Positions 16,924 through 25,294 of a stretch of DNA of 64,000 nt are shown piece by piece (positions within the stretch are counted from its first letter, which is position 1; every line of letters starts with the position of its first letter). The translations under genes were made by a program, and so were the position numbers. Source of the stretch: Actinomycetospora callitridis (GTDB lineage Bacteria; Actinomycetota; Actinomycetes; Mycobacteriales; Pseudonocardiaceae); NCBI RefSeq assembly GCF_028737265.1, contig NZ_JAQZAK010000005.1, forward strand, positions 62,001-126,000, given 5' to 3'. Below the pieces are notes generated by a model. That model was not told the origin of the DNA. It saw nothing but the letters and a program-made list of their open reading frames with translations, and searched no databases.

Positions 16924-17805
16924 GTGGACGTGACCACCGAGCACACGGCCCGAGAGGCCGGCGAGGCCGTCGAGGACGCGGCCGAGGAGGCGGTCGACCG
17001 CACGCTGCACGGCGGCGGCGACGCCCCGAGCCGCCTCGTGGAGCTCCTCGGGCGCGCGGGCCTGATCGCGTACGGCGCGGTCCACCTGCTCGTCGCCGGG
17101 CTGGGCCTGCGGCTCGCGTTCGGCGCCCGTGCCGCCGAGGTCGACCAGCAGGGCGCGGTCGCCGCCGTGGCCTCGGTGGGCACGCTCGGGACGCTGCTGC
17201 TGGTCGTGTTCGTCGCCGGACTGGTGGCGTTCGCGGCCTGGCAGATCGCCGCGACCGTCGCCGGGTTCCGCTGGGTGTCGGGCGGCGAGCGCTTCCGCAA
17301 GCGGGTCGGCGCGGCGTCGAAGGCGGTCGCGGTGCTCGCCGTCGCGCTCGCGGCCGCCCGCAGCGTGCTGGGCGACCAGCAGAGCGGCCGCGCGGGACCC
17401 CAGAAGCTCGTGACGTGGCTCCTGGCGCTCCCGGCCGGCAACCTGCTGGTGGCCGCGGTCGCGATCACCGTCATGGTGATCGCGGGCACGATGGTCTACA
17501 CCGGCGTCGCCCGGACCTTCATGGGTGACCTCGTCGACGACATACCGGCCGGGGCGCGGCGTGCCGCGGTGGTGCTCGGCGCGGTGGGCAACGTCGCCCG
17601 GGCCGCCGCGTTCGGCGCCGTCGGCGTGCTCTTCGCCGTCGCGGCGCTGCGCGGCGACCCCGCGCGGGTCGGCGGGCTGGACGCCGCCCTGCGCGAGCTC
17701 GTCAGCCGGTGGCAGGGCGTGAGCCCGCTCGTGCTGATCTCGCTCGGGATCGCGGCGTTCGGCCTCTACTGCGTCCTCGACGCCCGCTACCGCCGCGCCT
17801 ACTAG
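16924..17805 (+). CDS. DUF1206 domain membrane protein
   Basis: Integral membrane protein of 293 residues with about six spans arranged as three repeats of a two-helix DUF1206 unit. Each unit holds a GRAGLIAYGAVHLLVA-like first helix or its variant and a second helix ending in an aromatic residue; examples are residues 46-63, FVAGLVAFAAWQIA and LLVAAVAITVMVIAGTMVY. The first 40 residues are acidic and soluble. GTG 16924 or GTG 16930 is the start. The gene ends with a 4-nt overlap with the convergent desaturase. The family has no known function, although DUF1206 genes often sit among general-stress genes in actinobacteria. Confidence 0.88.
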   Translation: MDVTTEHTAREAGEAVEDAAEEAVDRTLHGGGDAPSRLVELLGRAGLIAYGAVHLLVAGLGLRLAFGARAAEVDQQGAVAAVASVGTLGTLLLVVFVAGLVAFAAWQIAATVAGFRWVSGGERFRKRVGAASKAVAVLAVALAAARSVLGDQQSGRAGPQKLVTWLLALPAGNLLVAAVAITVMVIAGTMVYTGVARTFMGDLVDDIPAGARRAAVVLGAVGNVARAAAFGAVGVLFAVAALRGDPARVGGLDAALRELVSRWQGVSPLVLISLGIAAFGLYCVLDARYRRAY

Positions 17806-18770
17806 GCGCGCGCGGCCAGCCGGTCGAGACGCCGGGGCGTCGGCCACTTGACGTGGCTGACCCAGCCGAGCTTCTCGAAGATCCAGATCAGGCGCGCCGA
17901 GATGTCGATCTGGCCGCGACCGACGCCGTGGCGCGCGGAGGTGGGGTCGGCGTGGTGCAGGTTGTGCCACGACTCGCCCATGCTCGGGATCGAGAGCAGC
18001 CAGACGTTCGTCGAGCGGTCACGCGCCCGCCAGGGGCGCTCGCCGACGAGGTGGCAGATCGAGTTCGTGGACCACGCCACGTGGTGGGTGAGGCCGATGC
18101 GCACGAGGCTCGCCCAGAAGAACGCGGTGAGCGCACCCCACCACGACCACGTGATGAGCCCGCCGAGCAGCGGCGGCGCGAGCAGGCTGATCACCGTGAG
18201 CGGTGTGAACCAGCGGTTGACCGCGCGCATGTCCGGGTCGGCGAGGAGGTCCGGGGTGAACCGCTGCTGGTTGGTCAGCGAGCGGTCGAAGATCCAGCCC
18301 ATGTGCGCGTGCCAGAAGCCGCGCACGAGCGCCACCGGCGAGGTGCCGAACGCCCAGGGCGAGTGCGGGTCGCCCTCCTTGTCGGCGAACAGGTGGTGCC
18401 GGCGGTGGTCGGCGACCCAGTGCCGGATCGGCCCCTGCACCGCCATGCTCCCGGCCACGCCGAGGGCGATCCGCAGGGCGCGCTTGGCGCGGAACGCGCC
18501 GTGGGTGAAGTACCGGTGGAACCCGACGGTGACGCCGAGCATGGTCAGCACGTAGAAGAGGGCGGTCAGCCCGACGTCGATCCACGTCAGCCCCCAGCCC
18601 CAGGCCAGTGGCACGGCGGCGATGAGGGCGATGAAGGGCACGAAGGCGAACAGGTAGACCATCACGTGCGGCGCGATGTGGCGCACGTGGTCGGACAGGT
18701 CCCCCTGGGGGGACGCGGGAGTCGGTGTGGCGGGCGGGTCGGCGGGGGGCGAGGCCGGACCGGACGTCAT
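17802..18770 (-). CDS. Fatty acid (acyl-CoA) desaturase
   Basis: Membrane-bound non-heme di-iron desaturase, 322 residues, of the delta-9 acyl-CoA type. It has all three histidine boxes: HRYFTH at 85-90, HRRHH at 122-126 and HNLHH at 269-273. Four hydrophobic spans pair around residues 35-58, 66-83 and 190-228. The N-terminal 25 residues are Pro/Ser-rich. ATG 18770 is supported by the length and by GGGAG upstream. It lies 199 nt downstream of a Rieske-DUF2231 gene on the same strand; that protein could relate to its electron supply, an inference only. Product is presumably unsaturated membrane fatty acids. Confidence 0.93.
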   Translation of the reverse strand: MTSGPASPPADPPATPTPASPQGDLSDHVRHIAPHVMVYLFAFVPFIALIAAVPLAWGWGLTWIDVGLTALFYVLTMLGVTVGFHRYFTHGAFRAKRALRIALGVAGSMAVQGPIRHWVADHRRHHLFADKEGDPHSPWAFGTSPVALVRGFWHAHMGWIFDRSLTNQQRFTPDLLADPDMRAVNRWFTPLTVISLLAPPLLGGLITWSWWGALTAFFWASLVRIGLTHHVAWSTNSICHLVGERPWRARDRSTNVWLLSIPSMGESWHNLHHADPTSARHGVGRGQIDISARLIWIFEKLGWVSHVKWPTPRRLDRLAARA

Positions 18771-18865
18771 GCGGAGGTGCTCCCGGGGGGTGCGGCGGGT
18801 CGTGGCCGACGGGATCGTCGACCAGGTGGTGGATGCCGGATTTCTACCCTGACACGGGCCCGGCG

Positions 18866-18924
18866 GTCCCCGCGCTGCGGGAGTGCGGGGACGCGCGGCC
18901 GCCGGACGGGTTTCGCCCGGTGGC
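18866..18924 (-). terminator. Two tandem hairpins between the Rieske-DUF2231 and desaturase genes
   Basis: GTCCCCGC pairs with GCGGGGAC (18866-18892), and GCCGCCGG pairs with CCGGTGGC with one wobble (18898-18924). They follow the minus-strand Rieske gene and precede the desaturase start by about 100 nt, so they probably terminate or attenuate read-through. The remaining gap shows nothing else clear. Confidence 0.5.
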
Positions 18925-18969
18925 CACTCGACGCTCACCCGGACGCACCGTCCTGGTGCAGCCGATCGG

Positions 18970-19851
18970 TCAGCTCGCCGGGACGCCTCCGTAGCCGGTG
19001 ACCGCGAGCTCGAGACGGCCGTCACGCACCCTGGTGCGGAACGTCGGCTGCGGCGCGGTGGCCGGGCCGTGCACCACCGACCCGGTGTCGAGCCGGAAGA
19101 CGCTGCCGTGCCAGGGGCAGACGACGCACTCGGGCCCGTCGCCGTTCGTGATCCGGCCTTCGTGCAGCGGGGCCGAGGCGTGGGCGCAGCGGTCGGCGAG
19201 GGCGTGGATCCGCTCGCCGCGACGCACGACGAGCACGCCGACGTCACCGACGATCCGCCGCGTCGGCTCGCCCTCGGGCAGCTCGTCGACCGTGCCGACG
19301 TCGGTCCAGTCGCCCGGCGCGATGTGCGGGTAGCCCTCGGCGTGGTTGGCGCCCATCGCCTGGTGGTAGGCCATGTGTCCACCGAGGGTGGCACCGGCCG
19401 AGCCGACGGCCAGCGCGGCCCAGCCGAGCACCGCGCCCCGGAATCCGCGTCCCCGGGCCCGCGCGGCCAGGGAGGCGGCGTAGCCCGTGAGCATCACGAT
19501 ATTGGCGGCGGCGTGCACGACCCCGACGCGCTGCTGCTCCTCGTGCCCGTCGGCGTAGTCCGCCCAGCCGGCCGCCGCGGTCGGCACCGCGGAGACCAGC
19601 CCGAGCGCGATGAGGACGGTCGCCGGCCTGCGGGTGCGCGGCGCGACGTCGAGGACGCCCGCCGAGACGAAGCTGCCGAGCGAGAGCTGCGCGAGCACCG
19701 GGTGCAGCGGGTGCCCCATCCACACCCCGTGCAGGGCGTCCTTGACGTCCTGGCGGCGCAGGAGCTTGTGGACGAGGTCGCGCGCCGGGGCGGCGACCTT
19801 GTCGAGTGCCTGGGTGTTCGCGAGACGGTCGATGTCGTCGAACGGGCGCAT
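18970..19851 (-). CDS. DUF2231 membrane protein with C-terminal Rieske domain
   Basis: A 293-residue fusion. Residues 1-185 are DUF2231: a HGVWMGHPLHPVLAQL segment with conserved His, then four hydrophobic spans including ATVLIALGLVSAVPTAAAG and VHAAANIVMLTGYAASL. Residues 195-290 form a Rieske [2Fe-2S] domain with ligands in CAHASAPL and CPWHGSVF. ATG 19851 has GGAGG 6 nt upstream. The architecture suggests a membrane electron-transfer protein. It is divergent from a small membrane protein gene across a symmetrical GGGTTT/AAACCC region. Family relatives are common beside other Rieske and stress genes in actinobacteria, and the partner is unknown. Confidence 0.9.
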   Translation of the reverse strand: MRPFDDIDRLANTQALDKVAAPARDLVHKLLRRQDVKDALHGVWMGHPLHPVLAQLSLGSFVSAGVLDVAPRTRRPATVLIALGLVSAVPTAAAGWADYADGHEEQQRVGVVHAAANIVMLTGYAASLAARARGRGFRGAVLGWAALAVGSAGATLGGHMAYHQAMGANHAEGYPHIAPGDWTDVGTVDELPEGEPTRRIVGDVGVLVVRRGERIHALADRCAHASAPLHEGRITNGDGPECVVCPWHGSVFRLDTGSVVHGPATAPQPTFRTRVRDGRLELAVTGYGGVPAS

Positions 19852-19879
19852 GGGGGTCCTCCCGGGCGGTGGTGGTGCC

Positions 19880-19914
19880 CGGGTTTCGCCGATCTCCACG
19901 GTCGGGCAAACCCG
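19880..19914. promoter_or_regulatory. Candidate divergent SigF-type promoter pair
   Basis: CGGGTTT (19880-19886) and AAACCCG (19908-19914) form an inverted pair. On the plus strand GTTT-N17-GGGCAA, and on the minus strand GTTT-N17-GGCGAA, resemble SigF-class elements at plausible distances (about 34-44 nt) from the two divergent genes. Confidence 0.3.
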
Positions 19915-19952
19915 AAGGCTCCAGGAACACGGGCGACGAACGGAGCGAGGCG

Positions 19953-20236
19953 GTGACCGGAAGCCCCGGCGCACCCGCGAGGACTACGAGCGCGGGCTGC
20001 CCGACTACCACGACCCGACGGCCGGCTTCGGCGGCGCGGCGCCGACCTACAGCGCGCTGACGCTGCGGGCGGTGCTCGCCGTGTTCGGGCTGCTGACCTC
20101 CCTCGCGGGCGTCGTGATCTTCATCCTCGTGCTCTGGCTCCCGTGGGCGGCGACCGCCTTCGGGGTCGTCGCGGCGGTCTGCGTCGTCGACCTCGCGTGG
20201 GTGCTGCACCGCAAGAGGCGCGGCGAGCCCGGCTAG
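19953..20236 (+). pseudogene. Small two-span membrane protein with a broken or unusual start
   Basis: The reading frame ending at 20236 encodes RTREDYERGLPDYHDPTAG, two hydrophobic spans (LAVFGLLTSLAGVVIFILVL and FGVVAAVCVVDLAWVL) and a basic tail, a coherent small membrane protein of about 95 residues. That frame has no ATG, GTG or TTG in a sensible place. GTG 19953 (coding MTGSP) is one frame off, and adding a single C to the run in agccccgg joins it to the membrane protein. The choices are a one-base deletion, a sequence error, or a start at ATG 19850 inside the divergent gene. It is convergent with the M20 gene. Confidence 0.5.
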
Positions 20237-20264
20237 ACGGCGTGGCCCGGCGCACCGCGGGCGG

Positions 20265-21508
20265 TCACGCCCCGGGCAACCAGGTGCGTACCGCCGTCGC
20301 CAGCGCCGTGACCCCGAGCGTGAGCGTCGGTTCGATGACCGGGGCGTAGTGCGGCGAGTGGTTGGAGGGCACGGAGAGCAGGGCGGGGTCGCTCATGTCA
20401 CCGGTGGTGAACAGCGCCGGGTCGGTGCCGCCGAGCAACCAGTAGGACAGCGGGGCGCCGGCGGCGGTCGCGAGGATGCCGACGTCCTCGCTGCCCGCAC
20501 CGGCCCCCGGGTCGAGGATCGCGTCGGGCCCCAGCCACGCGGCGAAGGCCTCCAGCGTCCGGCCGAGGGCGGCCGCGTCGTTGACGACGACGGGGAAGCG
20601 CTCGATCTCGGTGATCGTCGGCTCCTGGGGCGCGCCCGAGGTCACCGCCACGCCCCGCACGATGCGCTGACCGCCCCGAGGATGCGCTGCCGCACCCCGG
20701 TGTCGTAGCTGCGGATGTTCAGCTGCAGCTCGGCCTCCCCGGGGATGACGTTCGCGGCATCCCCGGCGTGGATCGAGCCGACGGTCAGCACGCCCGTCGC
20801 CGTGCTGGGGATCTCCCGGGAGACGATGGTCTGCAGGCGCAGGACCGTCTCGGCGGCCATCACCACGGGGTCGACCGAGGCCTCCGGCATCGATCCGTGC
20901 GCCCCCTTGCCGACCAGCCGCACGCGCAGCGAGTCGGAGCCGGCGTACGAGGCCCCGGCGTGCCCGGCGATCTTGCCCGCCGGCAGTGGCGCGACGTGCT
21001 GGCCGAGGACGACGTCGGGGCGCGGGAATCTCTCGTAGAGCCCGTCGTCCACCATGGCTTGGGCGCCTGCCCCGAGCTCCTCAGCGGGTTGGAAGGCCAG
21101 CAGGAGGGTGCCCGACCAGCGGTCCCGAGCGGTGGCGAGGGCCTCGGCCGCGCCGAGCAGGCAGGTCGTGTGCAGGTCGTGACCGCACGCGTGGTCGACG
21201 GACACGGTCTTGCCGTGCTCGTCGGTCGCGGTGACCGTGCTGGCGTAGTCCAGCCCGGTCTCCTCCCGGACCGGCAGCGCGTCCATGTCGGCCCGCAGCA
21301 GGGCGGTGGGGCCGGGCCCGTTGCGCAGGGTCGCGACCACCCCGGTCCGCCCGACCCCAGTGGTGACGGCGAAGCCCAGGCCGTCGAGCCGCTCGCCGAC
21401 GATCCCGGCGGTGCGGTGCTCCTGGAAGCCGAGCTCGGGGTGCCGGTGGAGGTCCTTGTACAGCTCGGCGAGCCCGGGATCGATCGTGATGTCGTCGTGT
21501 GCGGCCAC
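20265..21508 (-). pseudogene. M20 family amidohydrolase, frameshifted
   Basis: Metal-dependent amidohydrolase of the HipO/IAA-amino-acid hydrolase group. The N-terminal 280 or so residues run from GTG 21508 through HRHPELGFQEHRTAG, LRADMDALP, the metal site HACGHDLH, FQPAEELGAG and GKGAHGSMPEASVDP to LNIRSYDTG. Near 20669 the frame breaks: reading on gives a short wrong tail and stop at 20642. The next frame continues RIVRGVAVTSGAPQEPT through GSEDVG and PSNHSPHYAP to 20265. Adding one C (GTC-CAG) restores a single protein of about 414 residues, consistent with family length. It is either a young pseudogene or a sequence error. The 255 nt upstream hold nothing evident. Confidence 0.88.
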
Positions 21509-21763
21509 GGCTGGTCCTTCCCCCGACGTGTCTCCCCCGACGAGGCGCTCGTCGCCGTGTCCGTCGCCGTGGCGACGTGGTGAACGCGTCCGACGTGGTG
21601 GACGACGCTGCCCCCGGTGGCCGACGGTAGGGCGCGCGCCGGGGGCGGTGGAAGACGACGTCGCACCGGGTCGGCACACGGCTGGGCCGGGCTGGGGCAC
21701 TCAGGCGCTCGGGTGCGTTCGCCCGGAGCGCCGGGCCGCTCGATCCGTCCGGACGCGCCGTGG

Positions 21764-22606
21764 TCAGGTCCCGCGGCCGGCGTGCGCGGGGCCGCCGGCG
21801 GCACCCGGAGGTGCGGTGACCACCCCGGACGGACGGCGCCGCGCCGACGGCGAGCCCAGGGCCCGGGAGATCCCGCGGGCGGTGGCCCGGACGGCCGGGA
21901 CGATGGTCCGCGGGTCGCTGCCCGCGCTCGGCACGACCACCGACATCGCCGCGACGACCCGGTCGTCCTCCCCGCGGATCGGGGCCGCGACCGAGAGCGA
22001 GAGCAGGTCGACCATCCCGTCGCAGACCGCCACGCCCTCGCGCCGGACGCCGGCCAGGGTCCGGCGCAGCGCGTGCGGGTCGGTGACCGTGCGCGGGGTC
22101 AGGGCGCTCAGGGGGCCGGCGAGGACCTCCTCCTGCACCGAGGCGTGGGCGAACGCGAGCAGCACCTGGCCGACCCCGGTGGCGTGCAGGGGCATGCGCC
22201 CGCCGACGCGGCTGAACACGCGCACGGCCTCCGGGTGCGCGAGGCGCTCGACGTAGACCACCTCGTGGCCGTCGCGCACCGCGAGCTGCACGTTCTGCCG
22301 CGTCGCCTCGTAGAGGTCCTCGAGGTAGGGCATGGCGCGTTCCCGCAGGCCCAGGCTGCGCGGCGCGAGCGCCCCGACCTCCCAGAGTCGCAGGCCGATC
22401 CGGTAGCGGCCGTCCTCGCCGCGCTCGAGGGCGCCCCAGGCGGCGAGCTCGCCGACCAGCCGGTGCGCCGTGGACAGCGGGAGACCGGCCGCGCGGGCGA
22501 TGCCCGACAGGGACAGGGCCTCCGCCCCGGGGCCGAACGCGGACAGGATCCCGAGCACGCGACCGGTGACCGACGGTCCGCTCTGACCGTCGCGCTGAGG
22601 GCTCAC
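21764..22606 (-). CDS. IclR family transcriptional regulator
   Basis: IclR-type regulator, 280 residues. The N-terminal winged helix is seen as VLGILSAFGPGAEALSLSGIAR then GLPLSTAHRLVGEL. The effector domain has LWEVGALAPRSLGLRERAMPYLEDL, MPLHATGVGQVLLAF and the usual RREGVAVCDGM. GTG 22606 follows GGAAGGAG. It is divergent from pcaHG-pobA across 67 nt, the standard arrangement for IclR regulators of protocatechuate and hydroxybenzoate genes such as PcaR/PobR, so it probably controls that operon. The C-terminus has an extra 30-residue Ala/Gly/Pro tail. Ligand is unproven. Confidence 0.9.
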   Translation of the reverse strand: MSPQRDGQSGPSVTGRVLGILSAFGPGAEALSLSGIARAAGLPLSTAHRLVGELAAWGALERGEDGRYRIGLRLWEVGALAPRSLGLRERAMPYLEDLYEATRQNVQLAVRDGHEVVYVERLAHPEAVRVFSRVGGRMPLHATGVGQVLLAFAHASVQEEVLAGPLSALTPRTVTDPHALRRTLAGVRREGVAVCDGMVDLLSLSVAAPIRGEDDRVVAAMSVVVPSAGSDPRTIVPAVRATARGISRALGSPSARRRPSGVVTAPPGAAGGPAHAGRGT

Positions 22607-22673
22607 CCTGCGCTCCTTCCGGTGGCCGGAAGCTCGATTCTGGCACGGCGCCGGCGCCAGGCACCCTGGCGGC

Positions 22674-23432
22674 GTGAGCGCAACGCAGGAGCCCGCGACG
22701 CAGCGGGCGGTGTCCGCCGAGATCGCCGAGGCCGCGGCCGCGCCGACGCGGCCCGACGGCCATCCCGAACGGGCCTACCGCCCCTACCGCAGCACCGCCC
22801 TGCGGTCCCCGCAGCGACCCCTCGTCGTCACGCCGCCGAGCCTGACCGAGATGGCCGCGCCGGTGTTCGGCGCGGCCGACGTGGCCCCGATCGACTCCGA
22901 CCTGACCCGGCACCACGCCGGCGAGCCGCTCGGCGAGCGGATCATCGTCACGGGCCGGGTCCTCGACGGCGACGGGCGCCCGGTGCGCCACCAGCTCGTC
23001 GAGGTCTGGCAGGCCAACGCCTCCGGGCGCTACCGCCACGAGGGCGACCAGCACCCCGCGCCGCTCGACCCGAACTTCACCGGCGGCGGCCGGGCGCTCA
23101 CCGACGACGAGGGCCGCTACCGCTTCGTGACGATCAAGCCGGGCGCGTACCCGTGGCGCAACCACACCAACGCCTGGCGTCCCGCGCACATCCACTTCTC
23201 GCTGTTCGGCACGGCGTTCACCCAGCGCCTCGTCACGCAGATGTACTTCCCCGGGGACCCGCTGTTCGGGCTCGACCCGATCTTCCAGTCGGTCACCGAC
23301 GAGAAGGCGCAGCAACGGCTGATCGCCGCCTACGACCACGACGTGACCCAGCCGGAGTGGGCGCTCGGCTACCGCTGGGACATCGTGCTCGACGGCGCGC
23401 ACGCCACGCCGCCCGACGTGGACGGAGCCTGA
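22674..23432 (+). CDS. pcaH: Protocatechuate 3,4-dioxygenase, beta subunit
   Basis: Iron-binding beta subunit of the intradiol dioxygenase that opens protocatechuate to beta-carboxymuconate. All four Fe(III) ligands are present: Tyr120 (GRYRH), Tyr159 (AYPWRN), His172 and His174 (RPAHIHFS), with Tyr-His spacing identical to the Pseudomonas enzyme. The family EVWQANASGRYRH and GDPLFGLDPIF blocks are intact. The protein has 252 residues, starting at GTG 22674. The stop overlaps the pcaG start. No pcaB, pcaC or pcaDIJF genes follow, so downstream beta-ketoadipate steps lie elsewhere. Confidence 0.96.
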   Translation: MSATQEPATQRAVSAEIAEAAAAPTRPDGHPERAYRPYRSTALRSPQRPLVVTPPSLTEMAAPVFGAADVAPIDSDLTRHHAGEPLGERIIVTGRVLDGDGRPVRHQLVEVWQANASGRYRHEGDQHPAPLDPNFTGGGRALTDDEGRYRFVTIKPGAYPWRNHTNAWRPAHIHFSLFGTAFTQRLVTQMYFPGDPLFGLDPIFQSVTDEKAQQRLIAAYDHDVTQPEWALGYRWDIVLDGAHATPPDVDGA

Positions 23433-24040
23433 TGCTCGACCTCACGCCCTCCCAGACCGTCGGGCCGTTCTTCGCGTTCGGCCTGCCCTTCGACGGCGGC
23501 GGCGACGTCGTCCCCATGGGCACGCCCGGCGCGATCACGCTGCACGGCACCGTGCGCGACGGCGCCGGCGTGGCGGTGCCCGACGCGCTGCTGGAGTTCT
23601 GGCAGACCGGTCCCGACGGTCGCGTGCCGGTGCGCCCGGGCGCGCTGCACCGCGACGGCCGCTCGTTCACCGGCTTCGCCCGCGTCCCCACCGACCGGGC
23701 CGGCGACTACCGGCTGCGCACCCTGCGGCCGGCGGCACCGTCGGGCTCCCGCGACGCCCCCCACATGGCCGTGACGGTGTTCGCGCGCGGCCTGCTGCAC
23801 CACCTGTTCACCCGCGTCTACTTCCCGAACCACGTCGAGGCGAACGCCGCCGACCCGCTGCTCGCGCAGCTCGACGAGGAGCGCCGGGCCACGCTGATGG
23901 CCGTGCCCGACGGCGGCGTCACCGGCCCCGGGTACCGCTTCGACATCCGGATGCAGGGCACCGGGGAGACGGTGTTCCTCGACCTCTCCGCCCACGGGCT
24001 CGCCCAGCCGCCGGCCGCGACCACCGAGACCCCGGCGTGA
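23432..24040 (+). CDS. pcaG: Protocatechuate 3,4-dioxygenase, alpha subunit
   Basis: Alpha subunit, 202 residues, which pairs with PcaH and lacks the iron ligands. The family opening LTPSQTVGPFFAFGLPF is clear, followed by DALLEFWQTGPDGR, FTGFARVPTDRAGDYRLRTL in two parts, HMAVTVFARGLLHHLFTRVYF in two parts and the final GYRFDIRMQGTGETVFLD. The start ATG 23432 overlaps the pcaH stop (TGATG). The 3' end overlaps pobA by 4 nt (GTGA), giving a tight pcaH-pcaG-pobA operon. Confidence 0.95.
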   Translation: MLDLTPSQTVGPFFAFGLPFDGGGDVVPMGTPGAITLHGTVRDGAGVAVPDALLEFWQTGPDGRVPVRPGALHRDGRSFTGFARVPTDRAGDYRLRTLRPAAPSGSRDAPHMAVTVFARGLLHHLFTRVYFPNHVEANAADPLLAQLDEERRATLMAVPDGGVTGPGYRFDIRMQGTGETVFLDLSAHGLAQPPAATTETPA

Positions 24041-25230
24041 GCGCCCCGGACCGCACGCAGGTCGCGATCGTCGGTGGCGGACCCGCGGGTCTGATGCTGG
24101 CGCACCTGCTGCGGCTGCGCGGGGTGGACTCGGTGGTGCTCGAGGCCCGGCCGCGCGGGCGCGTCGAGACCCGCCAGCGCGCCGGCATCCTCGAGCACGG
24201 CACGGTCGAGGCCCTGCGCGAGGTCGGCGCCGACGCGCGGATGGACGAGCTCGGCATGCCGCACGACGGCTTCGAGCTGCGCTTCTCCGGGCGCAGCGTG
24301 CGCGTCGACATGCAGGAGCTCACCGGCGAGCGCGTGATGATCTGGGCGCAGACCGAGGTCACCAAGGACCTCATCGCGCTGCGCCTGGAGCAGGACGAGC
24401 CGCTGCTGTTCGACGCCGAGGTGCTCGCGGTCGAGGACGTCGAGACCGACGGTCCGACCGTGCGCTACCGCCACGAGGGCGCCGAGCACGTGCTGCGCGC
24501 CGACGTCGTCGTCGGCGCCGACGGCTCCCACGGGCCGGCGCGCCGCGCGATCCCCGAGCACCTCGTGCGGCGCTTCGAGCGCATCTACCCGTACTCGTGG
24601 CTGGGGATCCTCGCCGACGTGGCGCCCTCGTCGCACGAGCTGATCTACGCCCGCGGGCGCACCGGGTTCGCGCTGGCCTCGATGCGCTCGTCGTCGGTCA
24701 CCCGCGCCTACATCCAGGTCCCGAACGGCACCGACGCCGCCGACTGGGCCGACGAGGCGATCTGGGACGAGCTCGCGGCACGCTTCGCGCTCGACGACGG
24801 GTCGTTCACCCTGGCCCGGGGGCCGATCACCGACAAGTCGGTGACCCCGATGCGCAGCGTGGTCACCGAGCCGATGCGCCACGGGCGGCTGTTCCTCGCC
24901 GGCGACGCCGCGCACATCGTCCCGCCCACCGGGGCGAAGGGCCTCAACCTCGCGGTCGCCGACGTGCGCGTGCTGGCCGAGGCGCTCTCCGAGTGGTTCG
25001 CCACCAAGGACGAGACGCTGATCGACGCCTACTCCGACACCGTGCTGCGCCGCGTCTGGAGGGCCGCGCACTTCTCCTGGACGATGACCACGATGCTGCA
25101 CGTCGACCCCGACGGCGACCCCTTCGACGAGCAGCTCGCCCTGGCCCACCTGCGCCACATCGCGACGTCGGAGTCCGCCCGTCGCGCGCTGGCGGAGAAC
25201 TACCGGGGCCTCGCCCTGGGTGCGGTGTAG
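24037..25230 (+). CDS. pobA: 4-Hydroxybenzoate 3-monooxygenase
   Basis: FAD-dependent p-hydroxybenzoate hydroxylase, 397 residues, converting 4-hydroxybenzoate to protocatechuate, the substrate of PcaHG. It has the Rossmann GGGPAGLML near residue 11, the LEARPRGRVETRQRAGILEHG block typical of PobA, VVVGADGSHGPARR and the second FAD motif LAGDAAHIVPPTGAKGLNLA. Substrate-binding SYR-type and Pro loop residues fit this enzyme better than other class A hydroxylases. GTG 24037 overlaps pcaG. Whether it uses NADPH or NADH cannot be told by eye; some actinobacterial PobA enzymes prefer NADH. Confidence 0.94.
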   Translation: MSAPDRTQVAIVGGGPAGLMLAHLLRLRGVDSVVLEARPRGRVETRQRAGILEHGTVEALREVGADARMDELGMPHDGFELRFSGRSVRVDMQELTGERVMIWAQTEVTKDLIALRLEQDEPLLFDAEVLAVEDVETDGPTVRYRHEGAEHVLRADVVVGADGSHGPARRAIPEHLVRRFERIYPYSWLGILADVAPSSHELIYARGRTGFALASMRSSSVTRAYIQVPNGTDAADWADEAIWDELAARFALDDGSFTLARGPITDKSVTPMRSVVTEPMRHGRLFLAGDAAHIVPPTGAKGLNLAVADVRVLAEALSEWFATKDETLIDAYSDTVLRRVWRAAHFSWTMTTMLHVDPDGDPFDEQLALAHLRHIATSESARRALAENYRGLALGAV

Positions 25231-25294
25231 CCGGCGCCTAGGCTGCGCCCGACGAGCGGCCTCGTCGAGCGCAGACCCCGGGGGAGAACACCGC

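Noticed and set aside
20237..20264. Terminator GGCGTG/CACGCC between convergent genes
   Set aside because: Six-base arms across a GC-rich loop are expected by chance in this composition.
21509..21763. Possible gene or tRNA in the 255-nt gap after the IclR gene
   Set aside because: No cloverleaf, no frame with a ribosome site and coherent protein; nothing supportable.
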